Positions 26,715 through 37,797 of a stretch of 64,000 bases of DNA are shown piece after piece. Below the pieces are notes generated by a model, which saw only the letters and a list, made by a program, of their open reading frames with translations, did not search any database and was not told the DNA's origin. Made by a program: the position numbers and the translations under genes. Within the stretch, counting starts at the first letter, position 1; every line of letters starts with the position of its first letter. Source of the stretch: Caldimonas tepidiphila. Lineage in GTDB: Bacteria > Pseudomonadota > Gammaproteobacteria > Burkholderiales > Burkholderiaceae_C. The DNA is taken from NCBI RefSeq assembly GCF_003569765.1, contig NZ_QXMG01000001.1, positions 248,001 to 312,000 of the forward strand, given 5' to 3'.

Positions 26715-27707
26715 TCAGAAGAACCTGCGCAGGTCCATGCCGGCGTAGAGCGAGCCGACCTGCGCCTCGTAGCCGTTGAACATCAGCGTGCGCCGCTTGC
26801 GCGCGAACAGCCCGTCCTCGCCGATGCGCCGCTCGGTCGCCTGGCTCCAGCGCGGGTGGTCGACCTCCGGGTTGACGTTGGAGTAGAAGCCGTACTCCTG
26901 CGGCGCGGACTTCATCCACGCGGTGGTCGGCTGCTTCTCGACGAAGCGGATCCGCGCGATCGACTTCGCGCTCTTGAAGCCGTACTTCCACGGCACCACG
27001 AGGCGCAGCGGCGCGCCGTTCTGCTTGGGCAGCACCTCGCCGTAGAGGCCGAAGGCGAGCAGCGTCAGCGGCTGCATCGCCTCGTCCATGCGCAGCCCCT
27101 CGACATAGGGCCAGTCCAGCACGCGGGAGCGGAGTCCGGGCATCTGCTTCGGGTCGGCGAGGGTGTGGAACTCGACGTACTTCGCGTTGCCGGTCGGCTC
27201 GACGCGCCGGATCAGCTCGGCGAGCGAGTAGCCGACCCAGGGAATCACCATCGACCAGCCCTCGACGCAGCGCAGCCGGTAGGTGCGCTCCTCCATCGGC
27301 GCGAGCTTCAGCAGCGCGTCGAGGTCGAAGGTGCCGGGCTTCCTGACCTCGCCCTCGACCACCACGGTCCACGGCCGCGTCTTCAGGGCCTGGGCGTGGC
27401 GCGCCGGGTCCTCCTTGTCGGTGCCGAACTCGTAGAAGTTGTTGTAGCCGCTCACGTCCTCGTAGGCGGTCGGCTTGTCCATCGTCACCGCGCCGGGCAC
27501 CGTGCTGCGTGCGCCGGGCAGCGGCGGCAGCTTTCCGGGGGGCGCGGCCTGCGCGAAGGCCTCGCGCCCGGCCCAGGCGGCGAGCGCCGCGCCCGCGCCG
27601 CCGGCGGCCATCCAGCGCAGCCAGTCGCGGCGCTGCTCGTAGACGGCGCGCGGCGTGATCTCGGACGACAGCGGGTGCTCGAAACCCCGTTCCTTGCGCT
27701 TGGACAT
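26715..27707 (-). CDS. msrP: Periplasmic methionine sulfoxide reductase MsrP, catalytic subunit
   Basis: A 330-residue molybdopterin enzyme (YedY family). The N-terminus has a Tat signal ([13 protein letters not shown]) with a cleavage region near FAQA. The Mo-ligating Cys is in [15 protein letters not shown]. Further family motifs are [15 protein letters not shown] and [16 protein letters not shown]. It reduces methionine sulfoxide in oxidised periplasmic proteins, in partnership with MsrQ. The ATG at 27707, with GGAG six nt upstream, is preferred over a TTG one codon earlier. Confidence 0.95.
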   Translation of the reverse strand: MSKRKERGFEHPLSSEITPRAVYEQRRDWLRWMAAGGAGAALAAWAGREAFAQAAPPGKLPPLPGARSTVPGAVTMDKPTAYEDVSGYNNFYEFGTDKEDPARHAQALKTRPWTVVVEGEVRKPGTFDLDALLKLAPMEERTYRLRCVEGWSMVIPWVGYSLAELIRRVEPTGNAKYVEFHTLADPKQMPGLRSRVLDWPYVEGLRMDEAMQPLTLLAFGLYGEVLPKQNGAPLRLVVPWKYGFKSAKSIARIRFVEKQPTTAWMKSAPQEYGFYSNVNPEVDHPRWSQATERRIGEDGLFARKRRTLMFNGYEAQVGSLYAGMDLRRFF

Positions 27708-27801
27708 CAATGACTCCTGCGGCGTGTGGGACTCCCGCCGGTGGGTGGAAGGATCAGGTTCGACATGCCGCGGGAGCGCCGGTTCCGGCCGGGGACGGGA
27801 A

Positions 27802-29148
27802 TCAGAGCTCGCCGTAGGAGTGCAGCCCCGACAGGAACATGTTGACGCCGAGGAAGGCGAAGGTCGTGACGACCAGGCCCACCAGCGCCCACCAAGCGGC
27901 GACCGTGCCGCGCAGGCCCTTCATCAGCCGCATGTGCAGCCAGGCCGCGTAGTTGAGCCAGACGATCAGCGCCCAGGTCTCCTTCGGGTCCCAGCTCCAG
28001 TAGCCGCCCCAGGCCTCGGCGGCCCACAGCGCGCCGAGGATGGTGGCGATCGTGAAGAAGGCGAAGCCGACCGCGATCGCCTTGTACATCACGTCGTCGA
28101 GGACTTCCGGCGCCGGCAGCCGCTCGGCGATGCGCCGGCGCGCGGCGAGGATGCCGCCGACGATCAGCGCCGAGATGCCGAAGTACAGCGCCCAGTAGGT
28201 GCTCAGGCCCCCTTCCGCGCCGGGCGACTTGCGGAACACCAGCGGCTCGAAGCAGAGGATGACGCCGAGCAGCCACAGCGGCGCGAGCTTCCACCAGCGC
28301 GTCTCGCTCGCGTGCTGGCGCACCAGGTAGGCGAAGGCCACCATCGCGGCGATCGCGAAGGTGCCGTAGCCGATGAAGTTGGCCGGCACGTGCAGCTTCA
28401 TCCACCAGCTCTGCAGCGCCGGCACCAGCGGCTGGATCGCATGCGCCTCGCGCTCGACCGTGTACCACAGCAGGAAGCCGGTCGCGGCGCTGACGACGAG
28501 CATCACGAAGGCGCCGAGCGCGCGGGTGCGGTAGTGGTGCTCGTAGTAGAGGTAGAACAGCGCCGTCATCCAGACGAACATCACGAACACCTCGTAGAGG
28601 TTGCTCACCGGGATGTGGCCGATGTCGGGCCCGATCTGGTGGCTCTCGTACCAGCGCACCAGCGTGCCGACCAGCGCCATGAATACCGCGGCCCAGGCCA
28701 GGCGCGAGCCGATCGTCTGTGCGGTGCCTTCGGTGCCGCGCCCGAAGAAGCCGATCCAGTAGAACGCCGTGCTCATGAACACGAGCATGCTCATCCACAG
28801 GATCGCGCTCTGGCTCGACAGGAAGTACTTCAGCAGGAACACGTTGTCGGCCTGCGCGAGGTCGGCGCCGAAGGCGTCGGGGGTGCGCCCGTAGAGCGCG
28901 ATCGCGAGCAGCGACGCGGCGGCGACGCCGAGCATCAGGGGTTTCAGCCGACCCCAGAACCAGCCGAGCCAGATCAGCGACGGCGCGCTGCCGGCGAGGA
29001 TCCACTGCTCGTACTCGTTCATCGCGCCGCTGTAGCGGCTGAAGGCGAAGCCGGTACCGGCGATCACCAGCGCGGCGAACAGCCAGTCGAACCAGCTGCG
29101 GCGGGCGAAGTAGCCCGGGGCGTTCAAGTCGAGGGTCGTGGTGGTCAT
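27802..29148 (-). CDS. ccsB: Cytochrome c biogenesis protein CcsB/ResC (CcsA family)
   Basis: A 448-residue heme-handling membrane protein of System II cytochrome c maturation. It has about eight to ten hydrophobic helices. The tryptophan-rich WWD motif is seen as [15 protein letters not shown], with the flanking conserved His in [12 protein letters not shown] and [11 protein letters not shown]. With ResB it carries heme to the periplasm and attaches it to CxxCH motifs. The ATG overlaps the resB stop by four bases (ATGA). The gene symbol varies between communities (ccsA, ccsB, resC). Confidence 0.93.
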   Translation of the reverse strand: MTTTTLDLNAPGYFARRSWFDWLFAALVIAGTGFAFSRYSGAMNEYEQWILAGSAPSLIWLGWFWGRLKPLMLGVAAASLLAIALYGRTPDAFGADLAQADNVFLLKYFLSSQSAILWMSMLVFMSTAFYWIGFFGRGTEGTAQTIGSRLAWAAVFMALVGTLVRWYESHQIGPDIGHIPVSNLYEVFVMFVWMTALFYLYYEHHYRTRALGAFVMLVVSAATGFLLWYTVEREAHAIQPLVPALQSWWMKLHVPANFIGYGTFAIAAMVAFAYLVRQHASETRWWKLAPLWLLGVILCFEPLVFRKSPGAEGGLSTYWALYFGISALIVGGILAARRRIAERLPAPEVLDDVMYKAIAVGFAFFTIATILGALWAAEAWGGYWSWDPKETWALIVWLNYAAWLHMRLMKGLRGTVAAWWALVGLVVTTFAFLGVNMFLSGLHSYGEL

Positions 29149-31283
29149 GCGGCCTCCGGGGGGCGCTGGGCGGCGCGGGTATCGAGCAGGTGCCGGCGCA
29201 GGTCCTCGAACTCGCGGTCGAGGTCCAGCGTCTGGCGCGTGGTGGACAGCGCGGCAGTGAGCTGGGTGGAACCCTCGCCGGCCGGCTGCAGCCAGATCCA
29301 CAGCCGGCGCTCCTTCACGTAGAGCATCGCGAACACGCCGATGACGAGGAACAGGCAGCCGAGGTAGACCAGCGTCTTGCCCGGCGCGCGCGCGAGCTGG
29401 AAGACGCTCGCCTGCACCTGCGTGAAGTCCTTGAGCTGGAACAGCACCGGCGCGGGATAGAAGAAGGAGTCGCTGAGCGACAGCACCGACTGCGTCATGA
29501 AGGCCTGCGTGACGCCGTCGGGCGGCAGCGGCTTCAGGCCCGCCTGCTCGCGGCTGAGCTGCAGCAGCTCGAACAGCACGCCGTTCATGATGCGGATCAG
29601 CACCTCCGAGGCGCGCGCGCGCTCGGCCTCGGGCACGTTGGCCTCGATGAAGTCGGAGATCGCCTGCAGGCCCCCCGGCGCCGCGTCGCCGGACTTCACC
29701 GGCTCGGCGCCGGCGAACAGGTTCATGCTGCGCCGCGCCGAGACCGCGAGCTGCTCGGCGAGCTCGGGCCGGCCCTCGGGCAGCGCCTGCGCGACGTAGC
29801 GCGCCACCGCGCGGTCGCGCAGGCGCGGGTCGTGCAGCGCGTCGCGCAGCCGCATCCAGCCCTCGAGGCTGCCGCTCTCGTCCGCCGGGATGCGCAGGTA
29901 GCGGAAGGGCTCGGCCGGCGTGTCGCGCATGCCGGCGAGGAAGACGCGCTGGCCGTCGATCTCGATCGGCAGCATGTAGTTGTTGAACTCGCGCGCCTGG
30001 CCGCTCGCGTCGCGCAGCTTGTAGCTCACCGAGGGGCCGACGTTGCTCAGCTGTCGCTCGGTGCGCGTCTTGACGCCCGAGCCGAGGTGGCTCTCGAGGC
30101 TGCGCGCGAGGTCGACCTTGCGCACGTCGGCGCCGCTGCCGCCGCCGTTCGCCCCGTCGCTCATGTTCTCGACGTTGACGACGCGCAGGCCGACGAACTC
30201 GAGCGTGAGCTTCTCGTCGCGGTTGGTGAGCACCGTCGAGCCGCCGATCTCGCCCTCGACCTCGAAGCGCTGCCCGCCCTGGCGCAGCGGCCAGCCCTGC
30301 AGCGTGAGCCGGGAGCCGCCGTCGTCGAAGCTCGACTGGTAGATCGCGATGCCGCGGTGGTAGGCCGGCTCGTTGACCTTCACGGTGGCGGGCCTCTTCT
30401 CGCCGGTCTCGTGGTCGTGGATCACGATCTCGCTCGCGAAGAGCTTGGGCATGCCGGTGTCGTAGTACTCGACGATGAACTTCTTCAACTCGATCGAGAA
30501 CGGCAGGTCCTGGATCACGACGCCGTCGGCAAGGTTCAGGATCGCCGCGTTGCCGACCGCACCCTCGGGCACCAGCATGTTGCCGCGGAAGGTCGGGTTG
30601 GTGGCGGCGAGGCGGTGCTGCGCCGGCACGTCGCGGATGAAGCCGCCCCCCATGTAGGGCGTCTTGTCGGCGAGCGCCATCTGCGCGCGCACGATCAGGT
30701 CGCCGTCGAGCAGGCCGCCGACGCAGATCAGCACGATCGCCGAGTGCGCGGCGATGTAGCCGAGCTTGTTGGCCGCGCCCTTCTTGGCCGCGACCATCAC
30801 GCCGTGCTCGCGCACCTGCGCGCGCGCCTTCCAGCCGTTGCGCTGCAGCAGGCGCGAGAGGCGGTCGAGCGCCTGCTGGGGCGTCTCGGCGAGCGAGCCC
30901 GAGGTCTTGTGGTGGAAGGCCGACAGGCTCTGCTCGCGCACGTGCTCCTTGTAGGTCTTCAGGTCCGCGAGGATCTTCGGCGTGTGGCGCGCGATGCACA
31001 GGCTCGTGGAGATCACGAGGAAGGCCAGGATCAGCAGGAACCACCACGCGCTGTAGACCGCGTACAGGTTCAGCGCGCCGAACACTTCGGCCCAGAAGGG
31101 ACCGAACTGGTTGACGTAGTTGTTGAAGGGCTCGTGCTGCTTGACGACGGTGCCGATCACCGAGGCGATGCAGATGATCGTCAGCAGGGCGATCGCGAAT
31201 CGCATCGAGGACAGCAGTTCCACTGCATCGCGCAGCTTGCGCGATCCGGATCGCACTTCAAGACCGGTGGTGGAGGCTGACAT
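29145..31283 (-). CDS. resB: Cytochrome c biogenesis protein ResB
   Basis: A 712-residue ResB-family protein. Three N-terminal helices (about 25-50, 80-105, 165-190) precede a large periplasmic domain (about 200-620), and a last helix at about 640-660 (LVYLGCLFLVIGVFAML) is followed by a cytoplasmic tail. The N-terminal ELLSSMRFAIALLTIICIASVIGT and VKQHEPFNNYVNQFGPFW are typical. It forms the System II heme transporter with CcsB encoded downstream. The likely clients in this window include cytochrome c4 encoded just upstream. Confidence 0.94.
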   Translation of the reverse strand: MSASTTGLEVRSGSRKLRDAVELLSSMRFAIALLTIICIASVIGTVVKQHEPFNNYVNQFGPFWAEVFGALNLYAVYSAWWFLLILAFLVISTSLCIARHTPKILADLKTYKEHVREQSLSAFHHKTSGSLAETPQQALDRLSRLLQRNGWKARAQVREHGVMVAAKKGAANKLGYIAAHSAIVLICVGGLLDGDLIVRAQMALADKTPYMGGGFIRDVPAQHRLAATNPTFRGNMLVPEGAVGNAAILNLADGVVIQDLPFSIELKKFIVEYYDTGMPKLFASEIVIHDHETGEKRPATVKVNEPAYHRGIAIYQSSFDDGGSRLTLQGWPLRQGGQRFEVEGEIGGSTVLTNRDEKLTLEFVGLRVVNVENMSDGANGGGSGADVRKVDLARSLESHLGSGVKTRTERQLSNVGPSVSYKLRDASGQAREFNNYMLPIEIDGQRVFLAGMRDTPAEPFRYLRIPADESGSLEGWMRLRDALHDPRLRDRAVARYVAQALPEGRPELAEQLAVSARRSMNLFAGAEPVKSGDAAPGGLQAISDFIEANVPEAERARASEVLIRIMNGVLFELLQLSREQAGLKPLPPDGVTQAFMTQSVLSLSDSFFYPAPVLFQLKDFTQVQASVFQLARAPGKTLVYLGCLFLVIGVFAMLYVKERRLWIWLQPAGEGSTQLTAALSTTRQTLDLDREFEDLRRHLLDTRAAQRPPEAA

Positions 31284-31316
31284 GGATCAATTATCCCGGG
31301 TGGCGAAAAACCACCG

Positions 31317-31355
31317 CAAAAAAAAAGGCGGGCACCCTTTCACAGGCCCCGCCTT
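31317..31355 (-). terminator. Rho-independent terminator of the cytochrome c4 gene
   Basis: On the minus strand, AAGGCGGG pairs with CCCGCCTT across a 15-nt loop, followed by a run of nine T. It lies 43 nt past the cytochrome stop and just before resB, so the two are transcribed separately. Confidence 0.9.
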
Positions 31356-31397
31356 CGAGATCTACAGCGAGAGGACGCGACTGGTCGCGTCTTCGGT

Positions 31398-32012
31398 TCA
31401 GCGCAGTCCGGCCACGTAGTCGGACACCGCCTTGATTTCGCGATCCGACATCTTCGCGGCGATCTGCACCATCTGCGAGCTGTTGGGACGCTTGCCGTCG
31501 CGGAAGGCGACCATCTGCGCCTCGACGTAGGGGCCGTGCTGGCTGCCGATGCGCGGGTACTGCGCCGGGATGCCGGCGCCGGTCGGGCTGTGGCAGGCCG
31601 CGCAGGCGGGCACCTGCTTCGACGCGATGCCGCCGCGGTAGATGCTCTCGCCCAGGCGCACCAGGTCCTTCTGCGTCGCGGCGCCCTTCTCGGCCTGCTT
31701 GGAGGCGTAGAAGGCGGAGACGTTGCGCATGTCGTCCTCGCTCAGCATCGAGGCGAAGCCCTGCATCACGGGGCTCGGGCGCTTGCCGGACTTGAACTCG
31801 GCGAGCTGCTTGACCAGGTACTCCGGGTGTTGCCCCTGCAGGATCGGGTTCGCCGGCGCGCCGCGGCTGCCGTCGAAGGTGTGGCAGGCGGCACACACCT
31901 GGGTCGCGATGGCCTGACCCTTTTCGAGGTCGGGCTTCGCCGCGGTTTGGGCCATGGCAGCGGGAGCCACCACCATCGCGGCGGCCAGCAGCAGGGAGAC
32001 GACGGGCTTCAT
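31398..32012 (-). CDS. Diheme cytochrome c4
   Basis: A 204-residue periplasmic diheme cytochrome. The signal peptide runs from MKPVVSLLLAA to AMA (cut near residue 21). Two CAACH heme sites occur, the first at 40-44 and the second in the C-terminal half, each followed by a Met ligand region (SPVMQGFASML and NSSQMVQIAAKM). The ATG at 32012 starts at the signal peptide; a longer frame would need a TTG start 24 nt upstream. It carries electrons in the respiratory chain, for example to cytochrome c oxidases. Confidence 0.94.
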   Translation of the reverse strand: MKPVVSLLLAAAMVVAPAAMAQTAAKPDLEKGQAIATQVCAACHTFDGSRGAPANPILQGQHPEYLVKQLAEFKSGKRPSPVMQGFASMLSEDDMRNVSAFYASKQAEKGAATQKDLVRLGESIYRGGIASKQVPACAACHSPTGAGIPAQYPRIGSQHGPYVEAQMVAFRDGKRPNSSQMVQIAAKMSDREIKAVSDYVAGLR

Positions 32013-32025
32013 GCTTTGAAAAGGG

Positions 32026-32055
32026 TTGGGGTACAAAACCTAGGGATTTTACAAT
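32026..32055 (+). promoter_or_regulatory. Putative engB promoter
   Basis: TTGGGG (32026-32031) and TACAAT (32050-32055) are separated by 18 nt. The -10 overlaps the first possible ATG (32054), which supports the second ATG at 32066 as the true start and leaves only a few nucleotides of leader. Confidence 0.45.
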
Positions 32056-32065
32056 GGTCCGCAGC

Positions 32066-32845
32066 ATGACCGACCAAAATACTCCAGGGGCCGCGCGAAG
32101 CGAATCCGCGCGCCCCGCCCCGGCCGCCCCGTCCCCCGGCAAGGCCGCCCTCGCGTGGGCCCACACCGCCCGCTTCCTGACCACCGCCAGCGCGCTGCAC
32201 CAGCTGCCCACCACCGAGCTACCGGAGATCGCCTTCGTCGGCCGCTCCAACGCCGGCAAGTCCACCGCCATCAACACGCTGACGCAGCAGCGCCAGCTCG
32301 CCTTCGCGTCGAAGAAGCCCGGCCGCACGCAGCACATCAACCTGTTCGAGCTCGGCCCCAAGAACGCCGCCGACACGCTGCTCGCCGACCTGCCCGGCTA
32401 CGGCTACGCCGCGGTCGAGCGCGCCGCCAAGCTGCGCTGGCAGCAGGTGATGGCCGACTACCTGGAGATCCGCCGCAACCTCGGCGGCGTGGTGCTGATG
32501 GTCGATTCGCGCCACGGCCTGACCGACCTCGACCGGCAACTGCTGCAGTTCGTGTCGCCGCGCGTCGGCACCGGCGAGATGAAGCTGCTGGTGCTGCTGA
32601 CCAAGGCCGACAAGCTCAACCGCAAGGAGAGCGCCGAGGCGCTGCGCAAGGTGCAGGAGATGCTCGGCGAGATCGCCACCGACGAGGCCGACATCTCGGT
32701 GCTGCTGTTCTCCGCGCTCAAGCGCACCGGGCTCGAGGACCTGGCGCTGACGCTGCGCGGCTGGACGCAAGCGCTGCAAGTGCCGCAAGCTGTGCCGCAG
32801 GACGCACCGGAAACGCCGGAAACGCCTCCGGCCGGCGAGCCGTGA
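32066..32845 (+). CDS. engB: Ribosome biogenesis GTP-binding protein EngB (YihA/YsxC)
   Basis: A 259-residue TrmE-Era-EngA-like GTPase. G1 is FVGRSNAGKST, G2 KPGRTQHIN, G3 DLPGYGYA, G4 TKADK, G5 FSALK. It is needed for assembly of the 50S subunit. Core homology starts near residue 35; the Ala/Pro-rich N-terminal 30 residues and the C-terminal 25 residues (rich in Pro and Glu) are not conserved. It is divergent from cytochrome c4 with a 53-nt gap. Confidence 0.95.
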   Translation: MTDQNTPGAARSESARPAPAAPSPGKAALAWAHTARFLTTASALHQLPTTELPEIAFVGRSNAGKSTAINTLTQQRQLAFASKKPGRTQHINLFELGPKNAADTLLADLPGYGYAAVERAAKLRWQQVMADYLEIRRNLGGVVLMVDSRHGLTDLDRQLLQFVSPRVGTGEMKLLVLLTKADKLNRKESAEALRKVQEMLGEIATDEADISVLLFSALKRTGLEDLALTLRGWTQALQVPQAVPQDAPETPETPPAGEP

Positions 32846-32874
32846 GAAATTTCAAGAAATTTTCGCAAAAGCTC

Positions 32875-32904
32875 TTGCCAACCCGGCAGGGTCGGCGCTA
32901 GAGT
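32875..32904 (+). promoter_or_regulatory. tRNA-Met promoter
   Basis: TTGCCA (32875-32880) and TAGAGT (32899-32904) are 18 nt apart, and the predicted transcription start near 32911 is 5 nt before the mature tRNA end. Confidence 0.55.
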
Positions 32905-32915
32905 AGCGGTCTGTT

Positions 32916-32992
<77 letters not shown>

Positions 32993-33000
32993 AAAAATCC

Positions 33001-33037
33001 AAAAGCCTTGTGAAGCAGTGCCTCACAGGGCTTTTTC
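33001..33037 (+). terminator. Terminator after tRNA-Met
   Basis: AAAAGCC-TTGTGA pairs with TCACA-GGGCTTTT around a 9-nt loop, followed by TTTTTCGTTT. It is a clear intrinsic terminator 9 nt after the tRNA. Confidence 0.85.
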
Positions 33038-33113
33038 GTTTGCGAGAGACTTCCCGGCCTGTCCCGACCCCTGGCCGGCGAGTCGGCCCCTGCACAGCCC
33101 CTGGATCCACACC

Positions 33114-33506
33114 ATGACCCGCTGTCCTCCCGCCTGGCCCGCCCTCGCGCTGGCCGCCGCGCTCGCCCTGCCCGCCACCGCGCAGGAACAGGTGCAGCGC
33201 AGCTTCCCGCAGAACGCGCTGCGCGGCCAGATCGCCGTCGTGCAGCCGCCCGAGATCACGCTCAACGGCCAGCCGGCGCGCCTCGCGCCCGGCGCGCGCA
33301 TCCGCGGCCGCGACAACCTGCTGGTGATGTCCGGCGCGATCGTCGGCCAGGCCTTCCCGGCGAACTACACGCTGGACACCTACGGCCTGGTGATGGACGT
33401 CTGGCTGCTGCGCCCCGAGGAGGCCGGGCGACCCTGGCCCCGGACCCCGCAGGAAGCCGCCGCCCTGAATTTCGACCCGGTCGCGCAGACCTGGTCCAAG
33501 CGCTGA
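33114..33506 (+). CDS. Conserved-looking exported protein, unknown function
   Basis: A 130-residue protein with a signal peptide (about 1-24, cut after ATA or AQ). The mature part has a short repeat-free beta-rich look: [25 protein letters not shown], then [20 protein letters not shown]. The order of strands suggests a small beta-sandwich. It lies 11 nt before miaB, which suggests co-transcription, and follows the tRNA terminator. Start M at 33114 gives the signal peptide; longer frames would add uncharacteristic residues. I do not recognise a named family. Confidence 0.75.
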   Translation: MTRCPPAWPALALAAALALPATAQEQVQRSFPQNALRGQIAVVQPPEITLNGQPARLAPGARIRGRDNLLVMSGAIVGQAFPANYTLDTYGLVMDVWLLRPEEAGRPWPRTPQEAAALNFDPVAQTWSKR

Positions 33507-33517
33507 AGGACCCCGAC

Positions 33518-34864
33518 ATGAGCGACGCCAAGACCGGCAAGAAGGTCTACATCAAGACCTTCGGCTGCCAGATGAACGAGTACGACTCGGACAAGATGTC
33601 CGACGTGCTGGGCGCGGCCCAGGGCTACGAGCCCACCGACGACCCCGAGCAGGCCGACCTGATCCTCTTCAACACCTGCTCGGTACGCGAGAAGGCGCAG
33701 GAGAAGGTCTTCTCCGACCTCGGCCGCATCAAGCACCTGAAGGCCAAGGGCGTGAAGATCGGCGTCGGCGGCTGCGTCGCGAGCCAGGAAGGCGCCGCGA
33801 TCATCGAGCGCGCGCCCTACGTCGACGTGGTCTTCGGCCCGCAGACGCTGCACCGCCTGCCCGAGATGCTGGCGCGCCGCGACGAGACCAAGCGCCCGCA
33901 GGTCGACATCAGCTTCCCCGAGATCGAGAAGTTCGACCACCTGCCGCCCGCGCGCGTCGAGGGCTCATCCGCCTTCGTGTCGATCATGGAAGGCTGCTCG
34001 AAGTACTGCAGCTACTGCGTCGTGCCCTACACCCGCGGCGAGGAGGTCTCGCGCCCGTTCGAGGACGTGCTGGTGGAGGTCGCGGGCCTCGCCGACCAGG
34101 GCGTCAGGGAAGTGACGCTGCTCGGCCAGAACGTCAACGCCTACCGGGGAAAGATGGGCGAGTCGGGCGAGATCGCCGACTTCGCGCTGCTGATCGAGTA
34201 CGTCGCCGAGATCCCCGGCATCGAGCGCATCCGCTACACGACGAGCCACCCGAACGAGTTCACGCAGCGCCTGATCGACGTGTACGAGAAGGTGCCGCAA
34301 CTCGTCAGCCATCTGCACCTGCCGGTGCAGCACGGCTCGGACCGCATCCTGATGGCGATGAAGCGCGGTTACACCGCGCTGGAATACAAGAGCACGATCC
34401 GCAAGCTGCGCGCGGTGCGCCCCGGGATCAGCCTGTCGAGCGACTTCATCGTCGGCTTCCCTGGCGAGACCGAGGACGACTTCCAGAAGATGATGAAGCT
34501 GATCGAGGACGTCGGCTTCGACGCGAGCTTCAGCTTCGTGTTCAGCCCGCGGCCGGGCACGCCCGCGGCGGCGCTGCACGACGACACGCCCAAGGAGGTC
34601 AAGCTCGCGCGGCTGCAGACGCTGCAGGCGGCGATCGAGGCCAACGTGCGCCGCATCAGCGACAGCCGCGTGGGCACCGTGCAGCGCATCCTGGTCGAGG
34701 GCCCCTCGCGCAAGGACCCGAACGAGCTGATGGGCCGCACCGAGTGCAACCGCATCGTCAACTTCGCGGGCGCCCCGCGCCTCGCGGGCCGGATGATCGA
34801 CGTGAGGATCACCAGCGCCCTGCCGCACTCGCTGCGCGGCGAGGTGCTCACCCGCGGCGACTGA
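33518..34864 (+). CDS. miaB: tRNA-2-methylthio-N6-isopentenyladenosine synthase MiaB
   Basis: A 448-residue radical SAM methylthiotransferase. The N-terminal domain has the three cluster cysteines in [18 protein letters not shown] and GGCVASQ. The radical SAM motif CxxxCxxC is in [22 protein letters not shown] domain (about 380-448) binds tRNA. It adds the methylthio group to position 37 of tRNAs reading U-starting codons. Confidence 0.97.
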   Translation: MSDAKTGKKVYIKTFGCQMNEYDSDKMSDVLGAAQGYEPTDDPEQADLILFNTCSVREKAQEKVFSDLGRIKHLKAKGVKIGVGGCVASQEGAAIIERAPYVDVVFGPQTLHRLPEMLARRDETKRPQVDISFPEIEKFDHLPPARVEGSSAFVSIMEGCSKYCSYCVVPYTRGEEVSRPFEDVLVEVAGLADQGVREVTLLGQNVNAYRGKMGESGEIADFALLIEYVAEIPGIERIRYTTSHPNEFTQRLIDVYEKVPQLVSHLHLPVQHGSDRILMAMKRGYTALEYKSTIRKLRAVRPGISLSSDFIVGFPGETEDDFQKMMKLIEDVGFDASFSFVFSPRPGTPAAALHDDTPKEVKLARLQTLQAAIEANVRRISDSRVGTVQRILVEGPSRKDPNELMGRTECNRIVNFAGAPRLAGRMIDVRITSALPHSLRGEVLTRGD

Positions 34865-34889
34865 AGCCGCCTCCCTGCCGCGCCCGGGC

Positions 34890-35162
34890 TCAGTTCCGGC
34901 GCGGCAGCCAGCCCAGCGCCACGGCGATCGCGAGCACCATTGCGCCGTGCGTCAGCATCAGCCCGTCGCGCCCCTCGAGCGCCAGCCCGCCGAGCACCGC
35001 CAGCACAGCGGCGGTGGCGCTCCAGGCCAGCATGCGCGTCAGCGGAACAGCCCCGAGCGCCGCGCCGCCGATGAGCTTGGCCAGCAGCGAGGCGATCAGC
35101 GCGGTGCCGAGCGGCAGCGCGAAGAGGTTGGCGAGATGCAGCAGCGCGTCGATCGGACTCAT
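34890..35162 (-). CDS. Small membrane protein, unknown function
   Basis: A 90-residue protein with about three hydrophobic segments (8-30, 38-60 and 66-85). The start at ATG 35162 precedes the first helix; a longer frame reaching 35234 would run into the hemA control region. It is convergent with miaB and divergent from hemA. No family is recognised. Confidence 0.6.
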   Translation of the reverse strand: MSPIDALLHLANLFALPLGTALIASLLAKLIGGAALGAVPLTRMLAWSATAAVLAVLGGLALEGRDGLMLTHGAMVLAIAVALGWLPRRN

Positions 35163-35220
35163 GGAAGGCAGGCGGGCAGGGGTGAAGAGCGGGCCGCCTC
35201 GCCCACACGGACGGCATGGC

Positions 35221-35234
35221 TTGACCCATATCAA
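35221..35234 (+). promoter_or_regulatory. FNR/Anr-like box upstream of hemA
   Basis: TTGACCCATATCAA matches nine of ten fixed bases of TTGAT-N4-ATCAA. Its centre is about 70 nt upstream of the hemA ATG. In pseudomonads hemA is under Anr control, so oxygen-dependent heme synthesis is plausible. Confidence 0.6.
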
Positions 35235-35284
35235 GACATCAAGGGTCTAAGCTCCGGCCAAGTCCTTGAATAAGCTCGAAATTT

Positions 35285-35290
35285 TATAAT
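35285..35290 (+). promoter_or_regulatory. hemA -10 element
   Basis: A perfect TATAAT ends 6 nt before the hemA ATG, so transcription should start at or next to the start codon. No ribosome-binding site is present in the short interval. No good -35 lies at 17 nt, fitting an activator-dependent promoter. Confidence 0.6.
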
Positions 35291-35296
35291 CGGTCC

Positions 35297-36592
35297 ATGA
35301 GCGTGTTTGCCCTCGGCCTCAACCACACGACCGCACCCGTCGATCTGCGCGGTCGTTTTGCGCTTGCTCCCGAGCAACTGGGCCCCACGCTGCGCTCGCT
35401 GCGCGAGCGGCTGAGCCTCGCGCCGCCCGAGGCCGCGCTCGTCTCCACCTGCAACCGCACCGAGCTGTACTGCGCGGCGCCGCTCGAGGCGGTGCGCCCG
35501 GCCATGGACTGGCTCGCGGGCCTCGGCGGCATCGCATCGGCCCGGCTCGCCGACCACACCTACGTGCTCGAGCGGGAGCGCGCCGCGCGCCACGCCTTCC
35601 GTGTCGCCAGCGGCCTCGACTCGATGGTGCTCGGCGAGCCGCAGATCCTCGGCCAGATGAAGCAGGCGGTGCGCGAGGCGGATGCCGCCGGCACGCTCGG
35701 CACCACGCTGCACCAGCTGTTCCAGCGCTCCTTCGCGGTCGCGAAGGAGGTGCGCACCTCCACCGAGATCGGCTCGCACTCGATCAGCATGGCCGCCGCC
35801 GCGGTGCGCCTCGCGGCGCAGCTGTTCGAGGACCTGCGCGAGATCCGGATCCTGTTCGTCGGCGCCGGCGAGATGATCGAGCTCGCCGCGACGCATTTCG
35901 CCGCGCGCAACCCGCGCGCGATGGCGGTGGCCAACCGCACGCTCGAGCGCGGCGAGAAGCTCGCGACGCACTTCGGTGCCGAGGCGATGCGCCTCGCGGA
36001 CGTGCCGCAGCGGCTGCACGAGTTCGACGCGGTGGTGTCCTGCACCGCGAGCACGGTGCCGATCATCGGACTCGGCGCGGTCGAGCGCGCGCTCAAGAGC
36101 CGGCGCCATCGCCCGATGTTCATGGTCGACCTCGCGGTGCCGCGCGACATCGAGCCCGAGGTGGCGCAGCTCGACGACATCTACCTCTACACCGTCGACG
36201 ACCTGTCGGCGGTGGTGCAGACCGCCGGCGAGAAGCGCCAGGCGGCCGTGGCCCAGGCCGAGGCGATCATCGAGACCGGCGTGCAGAGCTTCGTGCACTG
36301 GCTCGACCAGCGCGCGACCGTGCCGCTGATCCGCGCGCTCAACACCCAGGCCGACGCCTGGCGCGCCGCCGAGATCGCGCGGGCGCGCAAGCTGCTCGCC
36401 AAGGGCGCGGACATCGACTCCGTGCTCGAGGCGCTGTCGCGCGGCCTGACGCAGAAGATGCTGCACGGCACGATGGCCGAGCTCAACAGCGCCGACGCCG
36501 AGCAGCGCCAGCAGCTCGCGCAGACCGTCTCGCGCCTGTTCCTGCGCGGCGCGAGCGGCCCGACGACGCTTCCCGCCGACGAAGACCGCTAG
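35297..36592 (+). CDS. hemA: Glutamyl-tRNA reductase HemA
   Basis: A 431-residue enzyme that reduces glutamyl-tRNA to glutamate-1-semialdehyde, the first committed step of C5 heme synthesis. The catalytic Cys52 is in [10 protein letters not shown], followed by [18 protein letters not shown] and the NADPH domain ([15 protein letters not shown]). A C-terminal dimerisation helix ends the protein. It heads a run of genes (prfA, prmC) on the same strand, a common proteobacterial order. Its promoter has a FNR-like box and a TATAAT next to the ATG. Confidence 0.97.
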   Translation: MSVFALGLNHTTAPVDLRGRFALAPEQLGPTLRSLRERLSLAPPEAALVSTCNRTELYCAAPLEAVRPAMDWLAGLGGIASARLADHTYVLERERAARHAFRVASGLDSMVLGEPQILGQMKQAVREADAAGTLGTTLHQLFQRSFAVAKEVRTSTEIGSHSISMAAAAVRLAAQLFEDLREIRILFVGAGEMIELAATHFAARNPRAMAVANRTLERGEKLATHFGAEAMRLADVPQRLHEFDAVVSCTASTVPIIGLGAVERALKSRRHRPMFMVDLAVPRDIEPEVAQLDDIYLYTVDDLSAVVQTAGEKRQAAVAQAEAIIETGVQSFVHWLDQRATVPLIRALNTQADAWRAAEIARARKLLAKGADIDSVLEALSRGLTQKMLHGTMAELNSADAEQRQQLAQTVSRLFLRGASGPTTLPADEDR

Positions 36593-36692
36593 CGACGCGG
36601 CCTCGCGCGCCCTATGCAGGGGCGCGGCCGGCGGCGCGGCGGCTCCACCGCGCCTGCAAAGTCCCCCGCTTCGTCCGCGAGAACCCCCTCCC

Positions 36693-37793
<1,101 letters not shown>

Positions 37794-37797
37794 GCGC

